NCBI RefSeq assembly: GCF_003148465.1
Contig: NZ_QGGI01000024.1
Location: 1 to 34,849 of the forward strand
DNA: 34,849 nt
DNA from: Oceanotoga teriensis
GTDB taxonomy: Bacteria; Thermotogota; Thermotogae; Petrotogales; Petrotogaceae
Reading direction: 5' to 3'
Under the pieces are notes generated by a model, which had not been told where the DNA came from, made no database searches, and saw only the letters and a list, made by a program, of their open reading frames with translations. The position numbers were made by a program, and so were the translations under genes. This document shows positions 8,901 through 16,783 of the stretch, in pieces. How positions within the stretch are numbered: position 1 is the stretch's first letter; the number at the start of each line of letters is the position of its first letter.

Positions 8901-9298
8901 AAATACCACCAAACTATAAAAATATCAAAAATAGATCCTATTAACAATGAATAATAGTATTTTTGAGATATATCAAATTTTATTTTTATAAAAAAAACCC
9001 ATAAAATAGATATTATCAAAAAATATTTGTTGATTATTCCAAATATCAAAGGTGAAACCATAGAAATATGAGAATAATATTTAAACTTATTTTCAAAAGC
9101 ATATCTTAAGCCGGTACTTAAATAACTCAAACTCATAATAAAAATGATATTTTCTAAAAAAAGTGAGTTTAAAGGAGAAAGCTGATAAATAAAAAATATT
9201 ATCAGCGGTATAAAAAAACTTTCTTTAGTATTTTCTGATATTCGTTTAGGTTGAAATAATGTATCGAATATTATTATTGGAATATTTTGTAAATGCAT
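8897..9298 (-). CDS. Small multi-pass membrane protein of unknown function
   Basis: About 133 residues with roughly four hydrophobic helices (PLIIFFIYQL, ENIIFIMSLSYL, MVSPLIFGII, FLIISILWVFFI) and a C-terminal one (GSIFDIFIVWWYL). The N-terminal FDTLFQPKRISENT faintly recalls Yip1-like proteins, but I do not claim the family. ATG 9298 has AAAGGTG six bases before it, and the upstream stop ends one base earlier. The downstream RND gene overlaps it by ATGA, so it is probably a partner of that exporter. Confidence 0.6.
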   Translation of the reverse strand: MHLQNIPIIIFDTLFQPKRISENTKESFFIPLIIFFIYQLSPLNSLFLENIIFIMSLSYLSTGLRYAFENKFKYYSHISMVSPLIFGIINKYFLIISILWVFFIKIKFDISQKYYYSLLIGSIFDIFIVWWYL

Positions 9299-9299
9299 A

Positions 9300-9986
9300 T
9301 TATTCACCTTTAAAGTTTATGAACTCTAATTTATAGAATGTGTTCAAACCATTTTCTTTTAAAGCTTTTATTAGTTCGACAACATTTTTATATTCAAGTA
9401 ATTTTTCATCGAGTATTATACTTCCATACTCTTCTAAAGCACTTAATGTAACCTGATTAAAAGAATATCCTCTATAATCTTCATAAGATAAGAAAAAATA
9501 TCTTGTTTTTAAAAAATCGTACTCGAAATCGTTAAAATCATCTTTGTTCAATATATAAATTTTAGGTATCATTTTAAGTCTTATATTTTTTGTATAAAGC
9601 TGATAATAAGGAAGTTTCATTCCAAATAAATCATATTCGGACTTTTTTTCTTTATAATCATTATCTACAGCTAATATTATACTTTTTATATCTTCATAAT
9701 TATTTTTTGAAAAAGGACTTAAATACAAAACAGAATTGATTGGATCATATTTTATGCCTCCAACATATATGTCAGTATCCATAAGACCTGAAGTAAACTG
9801 GGAAACAGAAAATATGTTTCCCATTGAATTAAATTCATTTATCAAATTTTCTTTTTTATGGTATATTACAGGAGTTTTTTCTATATTTATTTTTTCAATT
9901 GAATTATCTAAAAAAACATAATTTAAAATAAGGGTTAAAGGAAAAATCACTATGAATATGACTAAAACCCAACCATATAGTTTCAA
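9300..9986 (-). CDS. Membrane-anchored extracytoplasmic protein of unknown function
   Basis: One N-terminal membrane segment (WVLVIFIVIFPLTLILNYVF) is followed by about 195 mostly polar residues predicted outside the membrane. No recognisable domain or catalytic motif was seen. It starts at TTG 9986 with AGGGGAG seven bases upstream, overlapping the protease stop as TTGA, which implies translational coupling. Its place between a C-terminal protease and an RND exporter suggests an envelope role, perhaps as accessory subunit or protease target. Confidence 0.6.
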   Translation of the reverse strand: MKLYGWVLVIFIVIFPLTLILNYVFLDNSIEKINIEKTPVIYHKKENLINEFNSMGNIFSVSQFTSGLMDTDIYVGGIKYDPINSVLYLSPFSKNNYEDIKSIILAVDNDYKEKKSEYDLFGMKLPYYQLYTKNIRLKMIPKIYILNKDDFNDFEYDFLKTRYFFLSYEDYRGYSFNQVTLSALEEYGSIILDEKLLEYKNVVELIKALKENGLNTFYKLEFINFKGE

Positions 9987-11263
9987 TTATTTTCTCCCCT
10001 AATTTTTTTTATTAATTCCTCTAAAGCTGTTTTTACTTGAATATCATTTATATCTACGGTTATATTATTAGTAGTTTCATTTAAGATTTCATCTATTTCT
10101 TTATCTGAGGTATCTGTAATAGATACAACATCTTTAACTTTTGCTTTTACTTCTATTTGAGGCTTTATACCTTTTAGATGAATATCCTCACCATTTGGAG
10201 TGAAATAATGTCCAATAGGAAGCCACACTTCTCCACCATTTGAAAATTCTATAGGCCTTTGAACAGCAGCTTTACCAAAGGTTGTTTCTCCTATTATGAC
10301 TCCTTTTTTGCTATCTCTGAGAGCTCCTGTAAGTATTTCTGAAGCAGATGCAGAACCGCCGTTTACAAGAACAACTATTGGAATATTTTCAAACATATTG
10401 AAGTATTTTCCAGGTTCTGGAGTTATTATTTCTTGCTGACCATTATAATATTTTACAGAAACTATTTTTCCTTTTTTTATGAACATCGAAGCAATATCTA
10501 TTACAACATTTAAATAACCACCAGGATTATTTCTCAAATCGAGTACAAAACCGTTTATTTTATTTTCTGATATTTTATTCAATGCTTCATCCATCTCGAA
10601 AGCACTTTTTTCACCAAATTCAGTGAGTCTTAAATAAGCAATATTATTATTTTCATAATTTAAGAATGTATATTTAACAGTTTTAGTTTCTATAAGTTCT
10701 CTTTTTATTTCAATTATTTTTGACTCTTCCCAACCCTGTCTAAAGAGTTCTATTTCTAACGTTGTTCCAGGTTTTCCTCTCATTAGATCGACAGATTCAT
10801 AATATCCTAAAGATTCAACTGAAGAACCATTTACACTTATTATATAATCTTTTGGTAGTATTCCCGCTCTTTCGGCAGGACTATTATGCATAGGTGCTAC
10901 GACAACTATAGATTTTGTTTTTGGATCATATTTTACTTTTATTCCAAGTCCACCGTATTCTCCAGATTCATTTATATTATTTTCTTTGGTTGTTCTTGCA
11001 TCAAAATACCAAGCAAAAGGATCATCCAATCCTTCTACAAGACCATTTAGTGTAGAATCAAGTATTTTATCATAATCAACATCATCTTTTTCATAGTATA
11101 AATTATCTATATAATATAATAATTTTACGATAGGAGTTTGAAAATCTTCAGTATATATTTGTTCTATTTCTCTTGCATCATTTTTAGCTCCGAATACCCA
11201 AGAAGATATTAATAAAATACTTATCAATAAGAGTATAAAAACTCTTTTATTTTTATGACTCAT
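9983..11263 (-). CDS. S41-family C-terminal processing peptidase with PDZ domain
   Basis: A signal anchor (VFILLLISILLISSWVFG) places it outside the membrane. A PDZ domain spans ~100-180 (GEYGGLGIKV to MRGKPGT). The protease core has the expected triad by alignment to Tsp/CtpB: Ser306 in GGSASASEI, Lys331 in GETTFGKAAVQ, and Gln335. Length 426 is typical of CtpA/CtpB. These enzymes trim C-termini of envelope proteins. AAAGGAG precedes the ATG. It follows the csoR-like gene by 21 bases and overlaps the next gene by four, so it is the first enzyme of this operon. Confidence 0.92.
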   Translation of the reverse strand: MSHKNKRVFILLLISILLISSWVFGAKNDAREIEQIYTEDFQTPIVKLLYYIDNLYYEKDDVDYDKILDSTLNGLVEGLDDPFAWYFDARTTKENNINESGEYGGLGIKVKYDPKTKSIVVVAPMHNSPAERAGILPKDYIISVNGSSVESLGYYESVDLMRGKPGTTLEIELFRQGWEESKIIEIKRELIETKTVKYTFLNYENNNIAYLRLTEFGEKSAFEMDEALNKISENKINGFVLDLRNNPGGYLNVVIDIASMFIKKGKIVSVKYYNGQQEIITPEPGKYFNMFENIPIVVLVNGGSASASEILTGALRDSKKGVIIGETTFGKAAVQRPIEFSNGGEVWLPIGHYFTPNGEDIHLKGIKPQIEVKAKVKDVVSITDTSDKEIDEILNETTNNITVDINDIQVKTALEELIKKIRGENN

Positions 11264-11284
11264 TTATAAAAAACTCCTTTCAAT

Positions 11285-11542
11285 TTAGATATTTTTTAAT
11301 TTTGAAATATTAGCTATTAGATCATCTAGTATTTTTTCATTTTGTGTTTTCTCATATTCTAATATGCAACCTTTTGTATATTGTTTAACTATTTGTTCTG
11401 CTGTTTTTTCTAAAGCACCTGTTATTGCAGAAAGTTGGGTTAAAACTTCTGAACATTGTCTATCTTCTTCAACCATCTTTTGAAGACCTCTAACTTGACC
11501 TTCTATTCTTTTTAGACGGTTTATTATATTTTTTTGGCTCAT
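11285..11542 (-). CDS. CsoR/CstR/RcnR-family (DUF156) repressor
   Basis: 85 residues, all helical, with the family start NRLKRIEGQVRGLQKM. The metal or thiol site positions are Cys30 (DRQC), Tyr55 and Cys59 (TKGC). Copper-sensing CsoR has Cys-His-Cys at these spacings (+25, +29), so the histidine is replaced by tyrosine here. Two cysteines 29 apart without the His is the CstR pattern, which senses persulfide, but this is inferred from spacing alone. GGGAG precedes the ATG. It heads the protease-RND operon and probably controls it and itself. Confidence 0.88.
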   Translation of the reverse strand: MSQKNIINRLKRIEGQVRGLQKMVEEDRQCSEVLTQLSAITGALEKTAEQIVKQYTKGCILEYEKTQNEKILDDLIANISKLKNI

Positions 11543-11574
11543 ATTCTCTCCCTTCCTATTTAAATATCTACTTA

Positions 11575-11583
11575 ATTATAACA
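11575..11583 (-). promoter_or_regulatory. Extended -10 promoter for csoR-like operon
   Basis: The minus strand reads TGTTATAAT (TATAAT at 11575-11580), 33 bases before the csoR-like ATG. No good -35 is seen. The adjacent dyad covers where a -35 would be. Confidence 0.5.
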
Positions 11584-11588
11584 TAAAA

Positions 11589-11608
11589 TTTAAATCAAAA
11601 GATTTAAA
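11589..11608. promoter_or_regulatory. Dyad, candidate operator of the csoR-like gene
   Basis: TTTAAATC-AAAA-GATTTAAA has perfect 8-bp arms with a 4-base spacer. It lies just upstream of the csoR -10, where repressor binding would block polymerase. It is AT-rich, unlike the G-tract operators known for CsoR, so assignment is tentative. Confidence 0.35.
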
Positions 11609-11655
11609 ATAATTGAAGCTATTCATTTTTAAGTTTTTTTTAAGTCGAATGAATA

Positions 11656-11675
11656 ATATATCTATATAGATATAT
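11656..11675. promoter_or_regulatory. Perfect 20-bp palindrome upstream of padR-like gene
   Basis: ATATATCTATATAGATATAT is a perfect palindrome ending 15 bases before the PadR-type ATG, next to the GGAG ribosome site. PadR-family proteins commonly bind AT-rich dyads in their own promoters, so autoregulation is likely. Confidence 0.5.
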
Positions 11676-11690
11676 AATGGAGAAGATAAT

Positions 11691-12149
11691 ATGGCTAAAC
11701 TTCCTTTTTTAAAATTTTTAATGATTCAATATTTGATAGAAAATGGAGAGATAACTGGATATTCTTTTATAAAGTTTTGTAAAAGAAAGGATATTCCTGT
11801 TTCTTCTGGAACTGTATATCCACATTTAAAAACTTTATCTGATAATGGTATAATAGATTTTAAAATTTATAAAAATAAAAAAATATATAGTTTTACAGAT
11901 TATGGTAAAGAATATTCAAAAGAAATGTATAAAAAATATGTTAATTTAAAAAAAGAGGTAAAAAAAATAGACATGTTTTTTACGAACATTCCAAGTAATT
12001 ATCCTGAAAATATAAAAACAGAATTTAATATATTATATAGTCTTTACAATTGTACAGATTATTATGATATAAAAGATTTAAAAAAAATAAAAGAAAAACT
12101 TTTGAATATATTGGATATAATAGATGCTGAAATTGAAAAAGATAAATAA
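11691..12149 (+). CDS. PadR-family transcriptional regulator
   Basis: 152 residues: an N-terminal winged helix with the PadR signature (ITGYSFIKF, then SSGTVYPHLKTLSDNGII, then a basic wing KIYKNKKIYSFTDYGKEY), followed by a helical C-terminal half that would form the dimer. GGAG stands eight bases before the ATG and a perfect palindrome lies just upstream. PadR proteins usually repress a neighbouring transporter or stress gene. The nearest export operon (from 14484) is two genes downstream beyond ftsH, so the target is uncertain. Confidence 0.85.
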   Translation: MAKLPFLKFLMIQYLIENGEITGYSFIKFCKRKDIPVSSGTVYPHLKTLSDNGIIDFKIYKNKKIYSFTDYGKEYSKEMYKKYVNLKKEVKKIDMFFTNIPSNYPENIKTEFNILYSLYNCTDYYDIKDLKKIKEKLLNILDIIDAEIEKDK

Positions 12150-12195
12150 TTTTATTTTTTTATAATAGATAAAAATGATACAATTAATATATGCA

Positions 12196-12224
12196 TTGAC
12201 TTTTAAATTTTTCTGTAATATAAA
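12196..12224 (+). promoter_or_regulatory. Sigma-70 promoter of ftsH
   Basis: TTGACT (12196-12201), a 17-base spacer and TATAAA (12219-12224) give a near-consensus promoter 51 bases before the ftsH ATG. Confidence 0.75.
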
Positions 12225-12275
12225 AATTATAAAATATATAAAAGTTATAAGAATATTCGTTCAAAGGAGGGTAAT

Positions 12276-14162
12276 ATGGATAAAAAACCTAAAAGAAGTT
12301 TAGGGCCTATATTTGTTTATTTAATATTGTTTGCAATAATAGTTTTTAGTATAAGCAGATTAAATGCCCCATCCAATAAAGAGATAGGATATACAGAACT
12401 TTTAAAGCAAATCGATAAAGGACAGATAATAAGACTGGAAATTGAAGACAGTGGTTTAGTTAGGGCGAAAACTAAAACAGGAGACATTCTCCAAGCTTAT
12501 GCACCTACCTTGTTACAGGATGAAGCATATACAAGAGCCCTTGTAAATGAAGGGATACAGATAAAATATATAAGGAGCACTGGATCGAGTTGGTGGGTAA
12601 GTCTTTTGATACATATGGCACCAATTTTAATAATGATACTTTTTTGGGTATGGCTTTTCAAAGGTGTCGGCTCAAGAGGAGGCGGTGGAGCTCCTGGAAT
12701 GAACTTTAAAAAAAGTCCGGCAAGAAAATTTGATCCCAAAAAAGCTAAAATAGGATTTAAAGATGTTGCTGGAATAGATGAAGCAAGAGAGGAACTTGAA
12801 GATATAGTAACCTTTCTTAAGAATCCTCAAGAATTTAATACTCTCGGAGCGAGAATGCCAAAAGGTGTCCTTCTAGTAGGACAACCTGGAACAGGAAAAA
12901 CTCTTATAGCAAGAGCTGTTGCAGGTGAAGCTGGTGTACCTTTCTTTTATATAAGTGGTTCTGATTTTGTTGAGTTATTTGTCGGTGTTGGAGCATCCCG
13001 TGTTAGAGAAATGTTTAATCAAGCAAAAGCTGAAGCTCCAGCAATAATATTTATAGATGAAATCGATGCTGTTGGTAGACAAAGAGGTGCCGGACTTGGT
13101 GGCGGACATGACGAAAGAGAACAAACTTTAAACTCTTTGCTTGTTGAAATGGATGGATTTGATCCTAAAGCAGGAATTATAGTTATGGCTGCAACAAATA
13201 GACCAGATATACTTGATAAAGCACTTTTAAGACCTGGAAGATTTGACAAAAAAGTTGTTATAGATGCTCCTGATTTAAAAGGAAGAGAAGAAATACTAAA
13301 AGTTCATATGAAAGGTAAAAAGATATCTAAAGATGTTGATCCGGAAGTACTTGCAAGAGGTACTCCTGGTTTTGTTGGAGCTGATTTAGAAAACTTGATC
13401 AATGAATCTGCTTTACTTGCAGCAAGAAATAAAAGGGAATTTATAACTATGGAAGATTGTTCAGAAGCAATTGAAAGAGTTATTGCAGGACCAGAAAGAA
13501 GATCCAGAAAACTTTCTGATAAAGAAAAGAAAATAGTAACTTATCATGAACTTGGTCATGCGATGTTAGGATATTTATTGCCAAATTCAGATCCAGTTCA
13601 TAAGATCACCATAGTCCCAAGAGGTCATGCTGCTTTAGGTTATACATTGCAATTACCATTAGAAGAAAAATTTTTAATGAGTGAAGAAGAGCTAAAAGAT
13701 AGGATAATCACTCTTTTAGGTGGTAGAGCTTCTGAAGATATAATTTTTAATGAAATAACTTCTGGTGCTGGTAATGATTTAAAAAGAGCCACAGAAATAG
13801 TTAAAAAGATGGTCACTCAGCTTGGAATGAGTAAAAAGATAGGACCTATTGCATGGGGAGAAGAAGAAGGCGAAGTCTTTCTTGGAAGAGAATTAACTAA
13901 AATGAAGAATTATTCTCAAGATACTGCAAAAGAGATAGATAATGAAATAAAAAACTTAATAATAGAAAGTTATGAAAGAGCAAAAAATATACTTGGTGAA
14001 AATAAGCAGAGATTAGATCTATTGGCAGCATATTTGTATGGAAAAGAAACTATAGATGGAGAAGAATTTAAAAAATTGATGGAAATGGATATAGATGATT
14101 TAAATAAAAAAATAATCGATGATGAAAATATAAAAATAAAAATATTAGATGTAAAAGCGTAA
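12276..14162 (+). CDS. ftsH: ATP-dependent zinc metalloprotease FtsH
   Basis: 628 residues, the usual length. Two membrane helices (~11-27 and ~107-128) flank a short extracytoplasmic domain. The AAA module has Walker A GQPGTGKT (202-209; Gln replaces the common Pro), Walker B IIFIDE (257-262) and the second region of homology [20 protein letters not shown]. The protease has HELGH (424-428) with the third zinc ligand Asp501 in [10 protein letters not shown]. It degrades membrane and regulatory proteins. GGAGG sits in front of the ATG. It has its own promoter and terminator, so it is a single-gene unit. Confidence 0.98.
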   Translation: MDKKPKRSLGPIFVYLILFAIIVFSISRLNAPSNKEIGYTELLKQIDKGQIIRLEIEDSGLVRAKTKTGDILQAYAPTLLQDEAYTRALVNEGIQIKYIRSTGSSWWVSLLIHMAPILIMILFWVWLFKGVGSRGGGGAPGMNFKKSPARKFDPKKAKIGFKDVAGIDEAREELEDIVTFLKNPQEFNTLGARMPKGVLLVGQPGTGKTLIARAVAGEAGVPFFYISGSDFVELFVGVGASRVREMFNQAKAEAPAIIFIDEIDAVGRQRGAGLGGGHDEREQTLNSLLVEMDGFDPKAGIIVMAATNRPDILDKALLRPGRFDKKVVIDAPDLKGREEILKVHMKGKKISKDVDPEVLARGTPGFVGADLENLINESALLAARNKREFITMEDCSEAIERVIAGPERRSRKLSDKEKKIVTYHELGHAMLGYLLPNSDPVHKITIVPRGHAALGYTLQLPLEEKFLMSEEELKDRIITLLGGRASEDIIFNEITSGAGNDLKRATEIVKKMVTQLGMSKKIGPIAWGEEEGEVFLGRELTKMKNYSQDTAKEIDNEIKNLIIESYERAKNILGENKQRLDLLAAYLYGKETIDGEEFKKLMEMDIDDLNKKIIDDENIKIKILDVKA

Positions 14163-14174
14163 ATGAATATAATC

Positions 14175-14215
14175 AGTGCATTGAACTTTGTTTCAATGCA
14201 CTTTTATTTTTTTTT
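14175..14215 (+). terminator. Intrinsic terminator of ftsH
   Basis: An 11-bp stem AGTGCATTGAA/TTCAATGCACT (14175-14185 with 14192-14202) is followed by TTTATTTTTTTTT. Confidence 0.9.
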
Positions 14216-14222
14216 AAGTGAC

Positions 14223-14251
14223 TTGATTTATCATTGATAAAATGATATAAT
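14223..14251 (+). promoter_or_regulatory. Sigma-70 promoter of the export operon
   Basis: TTGATT (14223-14228), 17 bases, TATAAT (14246-14251), with a TGA extension. The leader to the first gene would be ~225 bases. A second TATAAT at 14442-14447 has a poor -35. The ~320-base gap between ftsH and the export genes holds this promoter and two dyads; no gene was seen in it. Confidence 0.6.
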
Positions 14252-14257
14252 AAAAAA

Positions 14258-14279
14258 GTGTTATATATAACTATAACAC
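14258..14279. promoter_or_regulatory. Dyad at the export-operon transcription start
   Basis: GTGTTATA-N6-TATAACAC has perfect 8-bp arms at the predicted start site. A nested palindrome (GTTATATATAAC, 14260-14271) overlaps it. The position immediately after the -10 suits a repressor operator. Confidence 0.45.
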
Positions 14280-14370
14280 AATAACAAATTCAATATTGAA
14301 TATATGATGAATTTATTAGATTTTGCTTGATTTTTTCACATAATAAATAATATAATCTAATAAATACTTA

Positions 14371-14392
14371 TAACTTACAAAAATGTAAGTTA
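14371..14392. promoter_or_regulatory. Second dyad in the export-operon leader
   Basis: TAACTTACA-AAAA-TGTAAGTTA has 9-bp perfect arms. It could be an operator for a second regulator or an RNA hairpin in the leader. No U tract follows, so it is not a normal terminator. Confidence 0.4.
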
Positions 14393-14483
14393 ATTATCTT
14401 TGTAGTAAGGTATAAAAATAGAATTTTATTAGAATAAAAAATATAATATATATTAGAAACAATATTAATTGGGAGGTAATGAT

Positions 14484-15482
14484 ATGAAAAAAGTTTTAAT
14501 TTTATTGGTATTAGTATTTACTATTATGAGTTTTTCTGCTACATTATTTGATGTTATAGAGTCTGCTAAAGCTACATCTACAACATATGAACTTTCAAAT
14601 TTGGAATATGTTTTGATGGAAATGGAATATGATAAGAATAAAATAATGGCAACAAATCAAAAGTCAGAGTTAAGTGCGGAAATAAATTTTTTAAATTCTT
14701 TAAAAGAAAATAAAAAAACTGTAGAAAGATTTTATACAGATACTATAAATACTTATTTTGATTACTTAATAGATAAACTCGACTATGAAAGTACTGAACT
14801 TAAAATCAAAAATGCAAGAATTGATTTAGAAAATAAGAAAAAATTATTCGAAAAAAAATTGATTTCTATTGATGAACTAAAAAATGCTGAATTAACTTTA
14901 AGTGATTTAGAAAATTCTATAACGAGTAAAAAAGTAAAAATGCTTGATTCAAAAAATGATTTAATAGAAATATATTCAAAAGAAATTTCTGAAATAAAGG
15001 TTAGTTTAATAGATTATGCCAATTATTTAGTTGATGATAAAGTTTATTTTGATAATAATTATGATTATAAAATATTAGAAAAGAATAAAGAATTAAATGA
15101 AGTTGAGATGAAGACATTACCTTCAAACTCATCAGAATTTGATATAAAAAATCTTGAATTAAAAAATAGAAAACTTGAAGTAAATATAAAAGACTCAGAG
15201 GATGCTTTGTATAAATCACATAGAGACTTAAAAAATCAATTAGAATCTTTTAAAATATCTATAAAAAATCTTGAAGAAAGAATAAATTTATCAAAAACAA
15301 CTTATGAAGATACAAATAATAAGTTTATAAATGGTTTAGCTTCAGAAGCTGAATTAAATAAATCTAAAGCTGATTATATCGATAGTTCAAAAACTTATTA
15401 TGAAACAATGAAGCAATATTTTAATTCTTTTGTTAAATATTTACTTGATACTGGAAGGAGACCTGAGGAGGTATTAAATTGA
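14484..15482 (+). CDS. TolC-like coiled-coil protein lacking recognisable barrel strands
   Basis: 332 residues with a signal sequence (KKVLILLVLVFTIMSFSA). The rest is almost entirely helical and shows the TolC internal duplication: KKLFEKKLISIDELKNAELTL in the first half and NNKFINGLASEAELNKSKADY in the second, the two helix-turn motifs of outer-membrane efflux proteins. The two LP-x-L-x-L stretches that normally form the membrane strands are missing and replaced by uninterrupted helix. ATG 14484 has GGAGG seven bases before it. It overlaps the next, strand-containing TolC homologue by four bases. I infer a helical subunit for a mixed TolC assembly; this is not a known arrangement to me. Confidence 0.65.
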   Translation: MKKVLILLVLVFTIMSFSATLFDVIESAKATSTTYELSNLEYVLMEMEYDKNKIMATNQKSELSAEINFLNSLKENKKTVERFYTDTINTYFDYLIDKLDYESTELKIKNARIDLENKKKLFEKKLISIDELKNAELTLSDLENSITSKKVKMLDSKNDLIEIYSKEISEIKVSLIDYANYLVDDKVYFDNNYDYKILEKNKELNEVEMKTLPSNSSEFDIKNLELKNRKLEVNIKDSEDALYKSHRDLKNQLESFKISIKNLEERINLSKTTYEDTNNKFINGLASEAELNKSKADYIDSSKTYYETMKQYFNSFVKYLLDTGRRPEEVLN

Positions 15483-16783
15483 GAAAGGTAATTTTAATAC
15501 TCTTTCTTTCTTTATTTTCAATAATTAGTTTCTCATCAGTTGAAGATATATTTAAGGAAGAATTGAACAAAAACATACAATTAAAAGAAAGTGAAAATAA
15601 TTTAAAAAATATAGAGATAAATATCAAAAAGAAAAATAATTTTTTTATTCCTTATATGTCTATAAAGTCAAGTCCTTTTGTCATGTTAAATAATCAAAAT
15701 TCTGATAGTATAAACTTCAATATATTAAATGTACAAAAGACTTTAAAAGATTATACTTATTCTACAAAGTTGTATTTGAATTTTACTGAATTATATGGTG
15801 CTCAACTTGGAATGACTTTACCATTTGGATATAATGAAGATGAAAATAAGTTTCAAATTGGTAATTTAGGTCTTTCTATTTCAAGGGATTTAAAAAAAGA
15901 ACCAGAAGTTGAAAAATTAAATTTAGAAGCTAATTATTATGATGCCATATATTCAATAAAAAAGACAAAAAACTCTATTTATATTAGTACAATAAATTCT
16001 ATAATAAATAAAAATAATAATGAAGAATTAATGAATCTTAATATGAAAAAACTTGAATTATTGGTAAAAAAATATGAATATTTAAAAGATGAAGATGAAA
16101 GAGAAAAAGTTGAATTAGACATTATAAAAACTAAAAAATCCATACAATCTTTAAAAGATAAACAAGAAAACTTCGATTATGATATAGATAAAAAAACTTA
16201 TGAAGAAGCATTAAATTTATTGAAAAAGTATGATGAAAAAATAAATATGAATTATATTCAAAGAGAAGATATAAAAGCTTTGAATAAAAGAGTAGAAGCA
16301 GCTAAAATACAAGAAACGTTTTGGTTTTTGCCATATTTGCCAGATATGTCTGTTGCATTTAATATAAATGATTTAGAGAATTTCAAATGGAGTTTGACAT
16401 TTGATTTAAACTTAAATGTACTTGATTTTGGCGAAAAAGAACAGCTTGCAAACACGAGAAAAAATAATTATAGTGATTTGAAAGTTAAAGAGAAAATTGA
16501 TTCAATAGAAAGAACCATAAAAAGTTATTTAAATGATATAAGAATTAATGAATTTGATAAAAAAATAAATGCATCTAATTTAAAACAGTCAAAAGAAAAT
16601 ATTTTAAAAAATAGAAAATTATTTGAAAATGGTTTTATGAGTGAACTCGATTATGATCTTTATGAAATAGATTATAGAATAAATGAAATAAACTTTGAAA
16701 GTTCAAATTTAACAGATAATTTTAACTATATGAATATAGCTTCTGAAAATGGTGAAGCATTATGGGGTGATTTAGTTGAGTAA
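15479..16783 (+). CDS. TolC-family outer-membrane efflux protein
   Basis: A signal sequence (VILILFLSLFSIISFSS) precedes ~415 residues of duplicated helix-strand-helix architecture. Candidate membrane strands follow FFIPYMSIKSSPF (~50-65) and continue through TKLYLNFTELYGAQLGMTLPF; the second pair is at FWFLPYLPDMSVAFNI and FKWSLTFDLNLNVLDFG, the typical TolC pattern. The late NRKLFENGFMSELDYDLYEID is the conserved helix-turn. It starts with TTG after GAGGAGG, overlapping the previous stop as TTGA. It should form the outer-membrane exit duct for the adaptor and ABC genes that follow. Confidence 0.8.
   Translation: MRKVILILFLSLFSIISFSSVEDIFKEELNKNIQLKESENNLKNIEINIKKKNNFFIPYMSIKSSPFVMLNNQNSDSINFNILNVQKTLKDYTYSTKLYLNFTELYGAQLGMTLPFGYNEDENKFQIGNLGLSISRDLKKEPEVEKLNLEANYYDAIYSIKKTKNSIYISTINSIINKNNNEELMNLNMKKLELLVKKYEYLKDEDEREKVELDIIKTKKSIQSLKDKQENFDYDIDKKTYEEALNLLKKYDEKINMNYIQREDIKALNKRVEAAKIQETFWFLPYLPDMSVAFNINDLENFKWSLTFDLNLNVLDFGEKEQLANTRKNNYSDLKVKEKIDSIERTIKSYLNDIRINEFDKKINASNLKQSKENILKNRKLFENGFMSELDYDLYEIDYRINEINFESSNLTDNFNYMNIASENGEALWGDLVE

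Noticed and set aside
12497-13249. Minus-strand ORFs opposite ftsH
   Set aside because: Antisense shadows of the conserved AAA region; composition mirrors the FtsH glycine and alanine codons.
14371-14392. Riboswitch expression platform in the export-operon leader
   Set aside because: The hairpin lacks a U tract and no conserved aptamer motif was recognised in the leader.
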